Shown here one piece after another: positions 1 through 7,929 of a stretch of 64,000 bases of DNA. The notes under the pieces were generated by a model, which saw only the letters and a list, made by a program, of their open reading frames with translations, did no database searches and was not told where the DNA came from. The DNA is from Planctomycetota bacterium (GTDB taxonomy: Bacteria > Planctomycetota > MHYJ01 > JACQXL01 > JACRIJ01), in NCBI GenBank assembly GCA_016220095.1, contig JACRIJ010000031.1, forward strand, positions 31,127 through 95,126, read 5' to 3'. The translations under genes were made by a program, and so were the position numbers. Position 1 is the first letter of the stretch. Each line of letters begins with the position of its first letter.

Positions 1-3000
1 TTCTGGAAAAAGCCGCTGAAATCCTGCCTGATGACAGGGGAATTCTCCTGAACCTTGCGAAATACTGCGGGATGTCGGGTAAATTCACGGCCGCAACCGG
101 TATATATGAAAAACTCATCGGATTATACCCTGAAGAAACTATCAGTTATACGGAACTTGCCGGCAGTTACCTTAATATGCTTGAACCCGAAAAGGCGGAA
201 GGCGCGCTGGCACTTTTGAGAACAATGCATCCTGACCGGGAGAAATATTGCGCGCCGCTTGTTGAGTTTTATATCGCCTCCGGCAAAGATGAACAGTCGT
301 CAAGAATATACGATGAATTGCAGGGCGAGGAAAAGCCGGCGCTTGCCGCACGCATGGGATTGGCATACCTGAAAACCGGCAATATGAAATCCGCTCAGAA
401 GTTTTTGGATGCCTATTTTGCGGTTTATTCCGCCGCGGGCAGGTCCCCGGGTTTTTATTTTGACGGGGAAATTGTCAGGGAAACCCTTTTCGCCGGCAGG
501 CCGGATTTGGCCGCAGGATACGCGCTTCAAAGCAGGGCCATATCACTGGATAATACGGTTACGGCGTTTTCCGCATATGGCGCGCAATACGCCGCCAGGA
601 TGAACGCGCGCGAAAAAAAATCATATGAATCCGCATGCCTGAAATTGCTGGCCGCGTATGTCTCAGGCGGCGGTGAAATGCAAAAAGCTTATGATATTGC
701 CGTGCAGTTGGGCCTGCTTGACAGCGTTATTTCATTCTATGCTTATTCCGGCGAGCCTGCTGAAAACGGTTTTGCCGCGGCGTACGCGTGCGCCCGGCTG
801 TACCAGTTGGACCGCAAATACCCTGAGGCCGCATTCTATTACAAAAAGGTAATCGTATACGTCCCGACCAGCATAGCGTTTCATTCTGAACTCGCAGGAT
901 TGCTTTGTCAGTTGGGTAATTTCAGCGCCGCGCTTGAAGAATATGAACTTATTATTTCGCTTGAATCCGCGCGCCGGCAGGGTAACATAAACAATGCGGA
1001 AACGGCTGTTTTTCTTGAAAAGGCGTTTGTAACAGCCTTGCACCTTGGCGATATACAGCGGGCTGTCCGGTTCTATTCGGAATATATCAATGCGCGGGCA
1101 GAGGATGACGGCAGGGTTTTGGGCGAGGATTACGTTAATTCGCAGATTTCCATGTTCTGCGAGGAAAACGGATATTACGAAAAAGCGTTTGAATATCTTG
1201 AGAAGGGCTTGTCCGGGATGGAAACCGGTGATTCTTCAGGTTTGGCGCGTGCCGCGCGTCTCGCGAAAAATTCGCTGAATTTTGATAAGGCCGTGCGTCT
1301 TTACCGGAGACTGGCCGATATGGTTCCGGTTTCGGAAACGGTTGCCGTGTACGATGAAATGATAGAGGCGTATGAATTGCAGGATACCCTTGATAATGCG
1401 GCGGAAAAGCTTGAGCAGGAACTTGCCGATACTGCACAGGCGGAATCGTTTAAGTATAACCTGCTCAGCAGAATGCTTTTGTCAAAAGGCGATTTCAACG
1501 GCGCCGTGAGGGTTCTTGAAAAAGCCTGCGCGAAAAGGCCTGACGATGTGGAGTTGAGAACCGGCATTTTCCGCATGTACCTGTCGCGTAAAAAATGGCC
1601 CGAGGCGATATACGTCGGCAGGCAGATTGTCAGGATGCCGTCGTTTGAAAAAAATCCCGACGACAAAATATTCGCGGAACTTGCAATGGCATGCGGTATT
1701 ACCGGTGATTTTGATTCGGCAGAACACTTTGCTTCGTCTGCATTGGATATAAGGCCTGATTGCGCCGATTATTACGCCGCTATGGGCGATGCCGCGTTCG
1801 CGCAGAAGCGCTATGAAAAGGCAAGGATCTTTTTCCGCGCGGCAAACGGCCTGCGCATCAATAACAATCCTGATTACGTTGTGAAGTACGCGGAAACACT
1901 TGTAACAGAAGGCGGGAGTTTTTCCGCGGCCGAATATGTCGCGGACGCCGTTGGAGGTATCGGAGCTGCTTATGTCATGGATGGCATGGGCCTTTCCGGC
2001 TATGCCGTGGATTTTCTCCTGAAGGAATTTTCGGATTTGAGGGAACGGCATTCATACGAAGAATCGCAGAGGGCGGCTATCGCACTTTTTGAATTATGCG
2101 CGCGCAGGCAGGATTATGTTACTCCGCTTTCAGCGCTTTTGCCCGTTTATGAAGACATAAAGGCCGGCAGGATATCCGTAAGGCAGGCCGCTGTCGCGGT
2201 GCGTATTGCTGAGTGCTATGCGAATGCCGACAGGATTGAAGATGCTATAAGAATACTGGATAAAGCGCCGGAGGTCTTCGGCGGAGACGCCCCTGTGTAT
2301 TACGCGCTTGCGCAATTTTACAGTTCCAGAATGCCGGAAAAATCAATTGATTTGTACGCGAAAGCAATTACCGCCGGCATTGAAAAGGGATGCGTCAGGC
2401 CCGAATACGGTTTGGATTGCGCGCGCGTGCTTTTCAGGCTCCGCAGGAACAAAGACGCTATCGCAGTATTGAAGAATCTTTCAAGCGAATTCCCGTACGA
2501 TGACAGCGTGATGGTTTCCATAGGCGGTTTGTTCGTAGAAAACGGGTTTGCCGGCACGGCAAGGCAATTCTATGAAAGAGCCGTCCGGTTGTCTCCTGAC
2601 AATACCGGCAATATTTTCCGCATTCTTGAGTATTATCAGCTTACAGACGAGTACTCAGCGTCTCAGAAATACGCAGGCCTTGCCTTGCAGTCCGCTCCTT
2701 CCATTGAAACAAGGTATAAACTGAGGGCGCTCAGGTCAAGAATAATGGCAGGCACTCCTTTTGCGAAAGAAGCGCAGGCGCAGTTACAGCAGGAGCAGAG
2801 GAAACGCAGGATTTCCCTGGAAAACATGCGCGTACTCGCTCAATTGTATTTTGAATCAGGGGAAATTGAACGCGCGGAAAAAACCTGCAGGGAAATTCTT
2901 GTGAAACATCCGTATGACAGGGATGCGCATCTTGTAATGATTGACTGCGAAAAAAAGCTGAATGAGCCGGCCGAATCCGCGCGTCTTGAGAAAGAGCTGG

Positions 3001-3038
3001 ATATGATTGATCCCGCATGGAGGGCGCAGTCCAAATGA
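1..3038 (+). CDS. Large TPR-repeat protein, 5'-truncated by window edge
   Basis: The frame is open from the first bases of the window, so the true start lies upstream and the first internal ATG (72) is not the start. About 1010 residues are visible. They are almost entirely helical TPR-like repeats with the usual small/aromatic spacing, for example near residues 250-330, 430-560 and 790-960. No catalytic motif is visible. TPR solenoids bind proteins or peptides; the likely role is scaffolding or cell-envelope assembly, but substrate and partner are unknown. The stop overlaps the ATG of the next gene by 4 nt (ATGA), so the two are translationally coupled and probably work together. Confidence 0.85.
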   Translation, partial: LEKAAEILPDDRGILLNLAKYCGMSGKFTAATGIYEKLIGLYPEETISYTELAGSYLNMLEPEKAEGALALLRTMHPDREKYCAPLVEFYIASGKDEQSSRIYDELQGEEKPALAARMGLAYLKTGNMKSAQKFLDAYFAVYSAAGRSPGFYFDGEIVRETLFAGRPDLAAGYALQSRAISLDNTVTAFSAYGAQYAARMNAREKKSYESACLKLLAAYVSGGGEMQKAYDIAVQLGLLDSVISFYAYSGEPAENGFAAAYACARLYQLDRKYPEAAFYYKKVIVYVPTSIAFHSELAGLLCQLGNFSAALEEYELIISLESARRQGNINNAETAVFLEKAFVTALHLGDIQRAVRFYSEYINARAEDDGRVLGEDYVNSQISMFCEENGYYEKAFEYLEKGLSGMETGDSSGLARAARLAKNSLNFDKAVRLYRRLADMVPVSETVAVYDEMIEAYELQDTLDNAAEKLEQELADTAQAESFKYNLLSRMLLSKGDFNGAVRVLEKACAKRPDDVELRTGIFRMYLSRKKWPEAIYVGRQIVRMPSFEKNPDDKIFAELAMACGITGDFDSAEHFASSALDIRPDCADYYAAMGDAAFAQKRYEKARIFFRAANGLRINNNPDYVVKYAETLVTEGGSFSAAEYVADAVGGIGAAYVMDGMGLSGYAVDFLLKEFSDLRERHSYEESQRAAIALFELCARRQDYVTPLSALLPVYEDIKAGRISVRQAAVAVRIAECYANADRIEDAIRILDKAPEVFGGDAPVYYALAQFYSSRMPEKSIDLYAKAITAGIEKGCVRPEYGLDCARVLFRLRRNKDAIAVLKNLSSEFPYDDSVMVSIGGLFVENGFAGTARQFYERAVRLSPDNTGNIFRILEYYQLTDEYSASQKYAGLALQSAPSIETRYKLRALRSRIMAGTPFAKEAQAQLQQEQRKRRISLENMRVLAQLYFESGEIERAEKTCREILVKHPYDRDAHLVMIDCEKKLNEPAESARLEKELDMIDPAWRAQSK

Positions 3039-4639
3039 AAAAGAATTCGGTTTTAATTATTGCCCTTACGTTCGGGGGGCTCGGCCTGCTTGTCGGAATT
3101 TCCGTCATGTTGTTTACCGGCAATCTGCCGGAATACCATAATCTTACGGAAGAGCGTTTGAGGGAATTTCTTTTAGAACCGGAGCTTTCGGAAAGGCCTT
3201 TGATAGTGGCGGCTATTGAGGGTGAACAGAATATTCCGGAAGACGTGCTGGAGCCGCATTTTTTTAAAAAACTGGAAGATTCCGGCGTGCCGGCGGCGCT
3301 TCTCGGTTCCGAGGCATGGGAAGAGTTCCGGATGAACCTGAAATTGCTTGAGCAGAAGACCGGCTTTGCATTTACCCGTGATAATCTAAACCGGCTTTTC
3401 AACATAACGAAATACGCGGTTTTTTACGAGATCCGGCCGTTGAAGGCCGTCTGGATATGCGAATGCGAAAATCCGGATTCGGTTTTCCGCTCATTATTCG
3501 GCGGGAAAACGCTTTCATTCAAGACAACAAAGATAAAGGATATTTATCTTCTTGAACCGGACGACGAATTAAATATCTGGTTCTCCTGCGCGATAGAAAA
3601 GAACCGCATGTTTATTTCAACGGATACGGCCCTGATGAGGAGATTTCTGGTGTCGTATCTTAAGGCGCAGGGCGAGGTGCGGAAGGCCCTGTTGATTGAC
3701 GCGTACGCCGGCGGCGCCGGAAATAACCGTGTGATTTTTACGCCCGAATGGTTTTCACGGCAAGGCAATAGCTCGCCGGTTTTTAACAGGGCGGTTTCCC
3801 CTGCGGAGATGGCATACGAGGTGCTCAGCGTAAAGTCCGGTTTTGCTGAAACTGCCGGCAATCCGCGAGTTAGAACACTTGACGTTGAAGATACCATCGC
3901 ATTGAAAAAAACACCCGGCGTTCCGGCAGGTTATAAGGTTTCGGCCGCACTGCGCAGAGGCGAATTTTATGCCCCGGAGCTGTTTTCGTATTCTTACGAA
4001 TCGGCTGATAATATATGGCACCCGGTTTTTGAAGAATTCTCCGATTGGTTTTCACGAGTAGCCGGCGCACAGATTGAGGAGGCGCTTGAACATACGGCCG
4101 TGCGCCTGCAGGTTTTTGAGGACGAGAGCGGGTTTACGAATCTCAAGGCCGTTTATGTAATGCCTGTAAAGGAAACGGATATGCTGAATTCCATTCTGAA
4201 GGATTTTGCAGTGAAAGACGGTTTTGTTTCGGAAACGATAGGGCCTTTATGCGTCATAAAATCGGTCTTGTCAGGCAGGCAGGTTTTTACGTACGGGGTA
4301 AAGGACGGCTTTCTGTTCGCGGGCAACAGCATGAAACTCGTGCAATCGGCTGTATCATCGCCGCGCGCGAGCGGCGCGCAGATTGAAAATGCGATAAATG
4401 TCCGGGCTGAGGAATTCCCCAGAGCAACGGCTTTTTCACGGATGGATTTTTCAAGGATGCCGGAGGTCAGGGATGAATTTGCCCGGGCAATGCAGGATGT
4501 AATCCCTACGGGAGAACGGTTTTCCGCGGGCATAATGAAATTGCTGGCTTCGGAATGCGCGAGGGTGGACAATTACACGGTGCGGACGGGAGCCGTAATC
4601 AGGCAAAAGAAAGTTTATACGCTGAAAAACCAACAATGA
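3035..4639 (+). CDS. Membrane-anchored hypothetical protein coupled to the TPR gene
   Basis: Start chosen at 3035 because this ATG forms an ATGA overlap with the preceding stop; an in-frame ATG at 3017 lies inside the upstream gene. The 534-residue product opens with two lysines and one hydrophobic segment (about residues 5-28), a signal anchor or uncleaved signal peptide, followed by a long soluble extracytoplasmic domain with no motif I recognise. It somewhat resembles DUF3352-type periplasmic proteins, but only in layout. Coupling to the TPR gene suggests that the pair forms a complex at the inner membrane. Function unknown. Confidence 0.8.
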   Translation: MKKNSVLIIALTFGGLGLLVGISVMLFTGNLPEYHNLTEERLREFLLEPELSERPLIVAAIEGEQNIPEDVLEPHFFKKLEDSGVPAALLGSEAWEEFRMNLKLLEQKTGFAFTRDNLNRLFNITKYAVFYEIRPLKAVWICECENPDSVFRSLFGGKTLSFKTTKIKDIYLLEPDDELNIWFSCAIEKNRMFISTDTALMRRFLVSYLKAQGEVRKALLIDAYAGGAGNNRVIFTPEWFSRQGNSSPVFNRAVSPAEMAYEVLSVKSGFAETAGNPRVRTLDVEDTIALKKTPGVPAGYKVSAALRRGEFYAPELFSYSYESADNIWHPVFEEFSDWFSRVAGAQIEEALEHTAVRLQVFEDESGFTNLKAVYVMPVKETDMLNSILKDFAVKDGFVSETIGPLCVIKSVLSGRQVFTYGVKDGFLFAGNSMKLVQSAVSSPRASGAQIENAINVRAEEFPRATAFSRMDFSRMPEVRDEFARAMQDVIPTGERFSAGIMKLLASECARVDNYTVRTGAVIRQKKVYTLKNQQ

Positions 4640-4699
4640 AACGGTAACGTATAAGCATGCCGATTTGCAAGTAAACATTGATTGTATTTGGGATTAGCT

Positions 4700-5335
4700 A
4701 TGATTTGCATTCTTGTTGATTACAGGGAAAAGAACAGTGATGTATTTAAATTGCTTTCCGGCGCGGAAGGCGTTTCCGTGCCGGTCAGGAATCTTTATGC
4801 GGGTGATTATGTTGTAAACGGTATCGGCATAGAACGTAAAACTACTGCGGATTTCGGGGCGTCTCTTATAGACGGCAGGCTGTTCAACCAGCTTGAAAAA
4901 CTGAAAAATACGTATAACAGGGCATTATTGATAATAGAAGGAAAGGATTTTTATTGCGCGAACAACCGTATTCGCAGGGAAGCATTAAAGGGTGCATTAA
5001 TGTCAATCCTTTTACGCTGGCAAATGCCGGTAATTTTTTCCGAAGATTCGGCCGAGACTACGCAAATTCTCCTGCTGGCTGCTTCGGCGGAAGAGAGGGA
5101 TACTATGGGGTTTTGCCGGAGGCACGGCTACAGGCCGAAATCAAAACGCAAAAGGAAATTGTTTATATTGCAGGGCTTGCCGGGTATAGGACCGGCGTTG
5201 GCGGACATTCTGTTGAACCACTTTGGTTCTGTAAGAAACGTTTTCACAGCGTGCCAAGAGGAATTGACTTCGGCGCCTGGCATAGGCCGCGGCAAAGCCG
5301 ATAAAATACACGAAATCCTGGATGAGTACGAATGA
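4700..5335 (+). CDS. ERCC4 (XPF/Mus81-type) nuclease with helix-hairpin-helix domain
   Basis: Protein of 211 residues starting at ATG 4700; an in-frame TTG at 4682 would add six residues without better support. The N-terminal ERCC4 nuclease fold carries GDY at about residues 35-37 and ERKTTAD at 45-51, matching the XPF metal-binding signature GDx(n)ERKx3D. The C-terminus (about 150-205) has two helix-hairpin-helix motifs (GLPGIGPALA and APGIGRGKA) that bind DNA. The architecture is that of archaeal XPF-short and related bacterial proteins, which cleave branched or flapped DNA near junctions. It stands alone, so a role in repair or recombination is inferred. Confidence 0.85.
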   Translation: MICILVDYREKNSDVFKLLSGAEGVSVPVRNLYAGDYVVNGIGIERKTTADFGASLIDGRLFNQLEKLKNTYNRALLIIEGKDFYCANNRIRREALKGALMSILLRWQMPVIFSEDSAETTQILLLAASAEERDTMGFCRRHGYRPKSKRKRKLFILQGLPGIGPALADILLNHFGSVRNVFTACQEELTSAPGIGRGKADKIHEILDEYE

Positions 5336-5357
5336 CGAACGGAATAAACCACTGAAT

Positions 5358-5380
5358 CCTGTACCGATAACTGGTACAGG
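5358..5380. other. Perfect 8-bp stem hairpin downstream of the ERCC4 gene
   Basis: Arms CCTGTACC and GGTACAGG are perfect inverted repeats around a 7-nt loop, 23 nt after the ERCC4 stop. No T-run follows, so an intrinsic terminator is not established. It could be an mRNA-stabilising hairpin or a protein site. Confidence 0.35.
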
Positions 5381-5479
5381 GCGAATATGCCGAATAGTGT
5401 ATGCCGCCTTTGTTACAAAAGCCAGTAAAAGTCGTCGTTTTCCGTGTATTCTGCGGTAAATTTTGTATAAAATGCGGAG

Positions 5480-6013
5480 CTATTTCACAAACAAATCAAG
5501 TAATCCTATCAGCGTTTTGGAATCTACGAATGCGTCTTCCGCTAACATTTTTCTTATTTCGCGAATGGAAAAGATTTTCACTTCAATATCCTCGTCCTCA
5601 TCCCTGTGGAATTCCTTTACCGGCGTGAGGCCTGTTGCGCGGTAGAGGTAAAGTTTTTCAGAGCAGAAACCCGGGCATGAAAAGAATTCCGCGGTTTTTT
5701 CCCAATGTTTTCCGCTATGGCCGGTTTCTTCAATGAGCTCTCTTTTCGCGCACTGGAGCGGCTTTTCGCCCGGGTCAATGGTTCCCGCCGGTATTTCATA
5801 CAGGTACGCATCTGCCGGCAGGCGGTATTGCTTTATGAGTATTATGTGGTTTTTGTCAAGGAAAGGGACTATTGCCACGGAGCCGTTATGCCTGATAACA
5901 TCGCGCGTCATTATTTTTCCGTCCGGCGCGGCAATGGTAGCGTGTTCAACGGAAAATATCCGTCCTTTATATATTTGTTCCGAACCAAGTTTACGGTATA
6001 GTTTACTGCTCAT
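5480..6013 (-). CDS. NUDIX hydrolase, ADP-ribose pyrophosphatase-like
   Basis: Start placed at the ATG complementary to 6011-6013. The frame stays open further upstream only because it runs through the 7-nt repeat array, so that extension is not protein. The 177-residue product has a complete Nudix box at residues 77-99 (G-x5-E-x7-RE-L-I-EE-T-G), plus the upstream strand pattern YEIPAGTIDPGE typical of ADP-ribose pyrophosphatases (NudF type). Such enzymes hydrolyse ADP-ribose or related nucleoside diphosphates with Mg2+. No Shine-Dalgarno sequence precedes the start because the repeat array abuts it, so initiation is uncertain. Confidence 0.87.
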   Translation of the reverse strand: MSSKLYRKLGSEQIYKGRIFSVEHATIAAPDGKIMTRDVIRHNGSVAIVPFLDKNHIILIKQYRLPADAYLYEIPAGTIDPGEKPLQCAKRELIEETGHSGKHWEKTAEFFSCPGFCSEKLYLYRATGLTPVKEFHRDEDEDIEVKIFSIREIRKMLAEDAFVDSKTLIGLLDLFVK

Positions 6014-6015
6014 AC

Positions 6016-6207
6016 GAAGGAGGAAGAAGGAAAAACGAAGAAGGAAGGACGCCGTTCGAGTTCCGGGTTCCGGACGCCGGGTCTCGGATCCCGTTTCCCG
6101 TTTAAACGGGCCACGGGCCACGGATTCTAAGTCCTGAGTCTAAAGTCTTGCGTCTGGGGTCACAACTCCAGACCCCGGACTCCAGACTCATAGACTCATA
6201 GACTCGA
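6016..6207. repeat. 7-nt-phased degenerate repeat array (reference copy)
   Basis: About 27 consecutive heptamers with only two or three single-base phase slips. The composition drifts from purine-rich (GAAGAAG type) through GGGTTCC and GGGCCAC types to GACTCAT type. Position 1 is mostly G and position 7 mostly C in the first half. The array lies between the NUDIX start and the mcsB 3' end, and the last mcsB codons and stop lie inside it. Confidence 0.9.
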
Positions 6208-7246
6208 TCTTTTCTCTTATATACGCTGCCCTTGCCACATCACGTTCGCCGACGGTCAATTCGGCGCTTTTGAGTTTTTGCAAATGTCCGGGCTGGGTAA
6301 AAATGAAAAGTTCATTTACGGTTTTCAGGCTTATATCTTTTATAAGGTCCATTTCTATTCCAAGTCGTACGAGAGAGAGCAATTCCATGGTTTCCTCAGA
6401 TGGTATGGTATATGCGCTTTTCAATATGCCTTTAGCGCGGAATACGCGGTCTTTTAACGTTATCTTGTTCTCAATAAGCATTCGTTCACGCACGCTTCTT
6501 TCAAATTTTACGATTTCCGGTATGATTTTAGTTGCTTCATCAATCATCTGTTCTTCGTTTTTTCCGAGGGCTACCTGGTTGGATACCTGGTAAAAATTGC
6601 CTGTGGCCTGCGAGCCTTCGCCGTACAGGCCTCTTACGGAATACCTGACATTTTGCAGGGAGTTAAATACTTTTTCAATTTGTTTTGTAAGCGCGAGCGC
6701 CGGAAGGTGCAGTAGCACGGATATGCGCATGCCGGTGCCGGTGTTTGTGGGACAGCAGGTAAGGTACCCGAATTCCGGCATAAACGCGTAATTCAGGTTC
6801 TGGTCCAATGCGTCGTCAATCCTGTCAATTTCCTTCCACGCGTCCTCAAGCCTGAGGCCGGAATGCACGATTTGCATCCTTATATGGTCTTCTTCATTTA
6901 TCATAATGCTGACGGCCTCTTCCGCGGATATCGCGACACTGCGCACGCCGATGCCGCCGGCATGTTCCTTGCTGATAAGATGCCTTTCAAACAGCACCTG
7001 CCTGTCTATCGGGGAAGCTGATTTAAGGTCAACATAAGTAAGCTCTTTTGCAAGGCATGATTTGTCAATGGCATCCCTTACGAGATCCGAAATCTCCTCC
7101 TTTTGCGCGTCAGTGGCGCGCAATTGGAACGGGAATCCGAAAAGGTTCCTGGCCAGCCGTATCCTTGACGATATCACGATGTCGGAATCAGGCCCGGTAT
7201 TTCTCAGCCACTCGCCCGCGCTGTTCAGGTATTTCTTCGTATCCAT
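6188..7246 (-). CDS. mcsB: Protein-arginine kinase McsB
   Basis: 352 residues, the usual McsB length. It has the ATP:guanido phosphotransferase (phosphagen kinase) catalytic domain. Visible family motifs are SSRIRLARN near residue 26, NEEDHIRMQ in the centre, CPTNTGTGMR, and the C-terminal arginine-binding region with GEGSQA. McsB phosphorylates arginines on proteins, which in Firmicutes marks them for ClpCP. The start has a GGGG-type ribosome site. It is the second gene after mcsA, 1 nt apart. The last residues (IESMSL) are encoded by the end of a heptamer array. Neither ctsR nor clpC is nearby. Confidence 0.95.
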   Translation of the reverse strand: MDTKKYLNSAGEWLRNTGPDSDIVISSRIRLARNLFGFPFQLRATDAQKEEISDLVRDAIDKSCLAKELTYVDLKSASPIDRQVLFERHLISKEHAGGIGVRSVAISAEEAVSIMINEEDHIRMQIVHSGLRLEDAWKEIDRIDDALDQNLNYAFMPEFGYLTCCPTNTGTGMRISVLLHLPALALTKQIEKVFNSLQNVRYSVRGLYGEGSQATGNFYQVSNQVALGKNEEQMIDEATKIIPEIVKFERSVRERMLIENKITLKDRVFRAKGILKSAYTIPSEETMELLSLVRLGIEMDLIKDISLKTVNELFIFTQPGHLQKLKSAELTVGERDVARAAYIREKIESMSL

Positions 7247-7247
7247 T

Positions 7248-7736
7248 TTACTTTTTCCCCTTCAGCGCAAAAAGTTTATCGCGGACTTCGACGGCCTTTT
7301 CGTAATTTTCCGCTCTTATGAGGCGGTCAAGCTCTTTTTCCAGCGTCTTGATTTCCCTCAGGCGGTTGATTTCCGCGGGGGCCTGTCTTGGTATCTTGCC
7401 GTGGTGTTCAACGGAACCGTGGAACTTTTCCAGTATTGAAGACACGCCTTCCTTGAAGACCGCGTAGTCGTTCGCACAGCCGAAACGGCTCTTGTTGCGG
7501 AATTCCGAGTAGGTTATCCCGCAGTCGGGGCATTTCAACTTGGAGAATTCCTTGGCCTTTCTGCCGCCGAGCGAATTTTCAACCGCGCTGTCAATAAAAT
7601 TGCCGAGCGCAGCGAACTTCATATTCTTCTGCTGAGCGCATTGCTCGCACAGATGAAGCTCCTTCTTTATATTGTTCGGAAGCAGTTCGGTTAGATGTAT
7701 AGTCGCGTTGTTCTTGTTGCAGATTTCACAAAGCAT
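7248..7736 (-). CDS. mcsA: McsA, zinc-finger/UVR-domain activator of McsB
   Basis: Start placed at ATG 7736 (MLCEICNKNNA); the longer open frame upstream crosses the promoter region. The 162-residue protein has an N-terminal CxxC...CxxC pair (MLCEICN, HLCEQC), a second zinc region CPDCGITY...C, and a C-terminal UVR-like coiled helix (EKELDRLIRAENYEKA). This is the standard McsA architecture. McsA binds zinc and activates the arginine kinase McsB, whose gene starts 1 nt after this stop. A strong promoter lies about 60 nt upstream (7798-7826). Confidence 0.93.
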   Translation of the reverse strand: MLCEICNKNNATIHLTELLPNNIKKELHLCEQCAQQKNMKFAALGNFIDSAVENSLGGRKAKEFSKLKCPDCGITYSEFRNKSRFGCANDYAVFKEGVSSILEKFHGSVEHHGKIPRQAPAEINRLREIKTLEKELDRLIRAENYEKAVEVRDKLFALKGKK

Positions 7737-7797
7737 AAGTTTCAGCCATAAAATTCCGGTTTGTTTAAAAACACATTCATTCAGCTCATCTGATAAT

Positions 7798-7826
7798 ATA
7801 ATAGTTATTTCATATTCAAAAGTCAA
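7798..7826 (-). promoter_or_regulatory. Promoter for mcsA-mcsB
   Basis: On the minus strand, TTGACT and TATTAT are separated by 17 nt; a second overlapping ATAATA follows. The predicted leader is about 55 nt. Confidence 0.7.
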
Positions 7827-7840
7827 GCAAAAAATTTTTC

Positions 7841-7868
7841 TTGATTTTGCGCCCGTTTTTGCTATTAT
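7841..7868 (+). promoter_or_regulatory. Promoter for ileS
   Basis: TTGATT, 16-nt spacer, TATTAT, with a leader of about 55 nt before ATG 7930. It is divergent from the mcsA promoter, sharing a short intergenic region. Confidence 0.65.
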
Positions 7869-7929
7869 ATTCCAAGTCTTAAAGCCGAAAGAATTGGCAA
7901 ACAGTGATTTTTTTATTGAAAGAGTGATT

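Noticed and set aside
6014..6121. N-terminal extension of the NUDIX protein
   Set aside because: The residues (Arg/Pro/Gly-rich) are translated from the heptamer array, and the family begins at the ATG at 6013.
6016..6207. CRISPR array
   Set aside because: The units are contiguous heptamers with no 25-40-nt repeat/spacer pattern, and no cas gene is nearby. The same holds for the other arrays.
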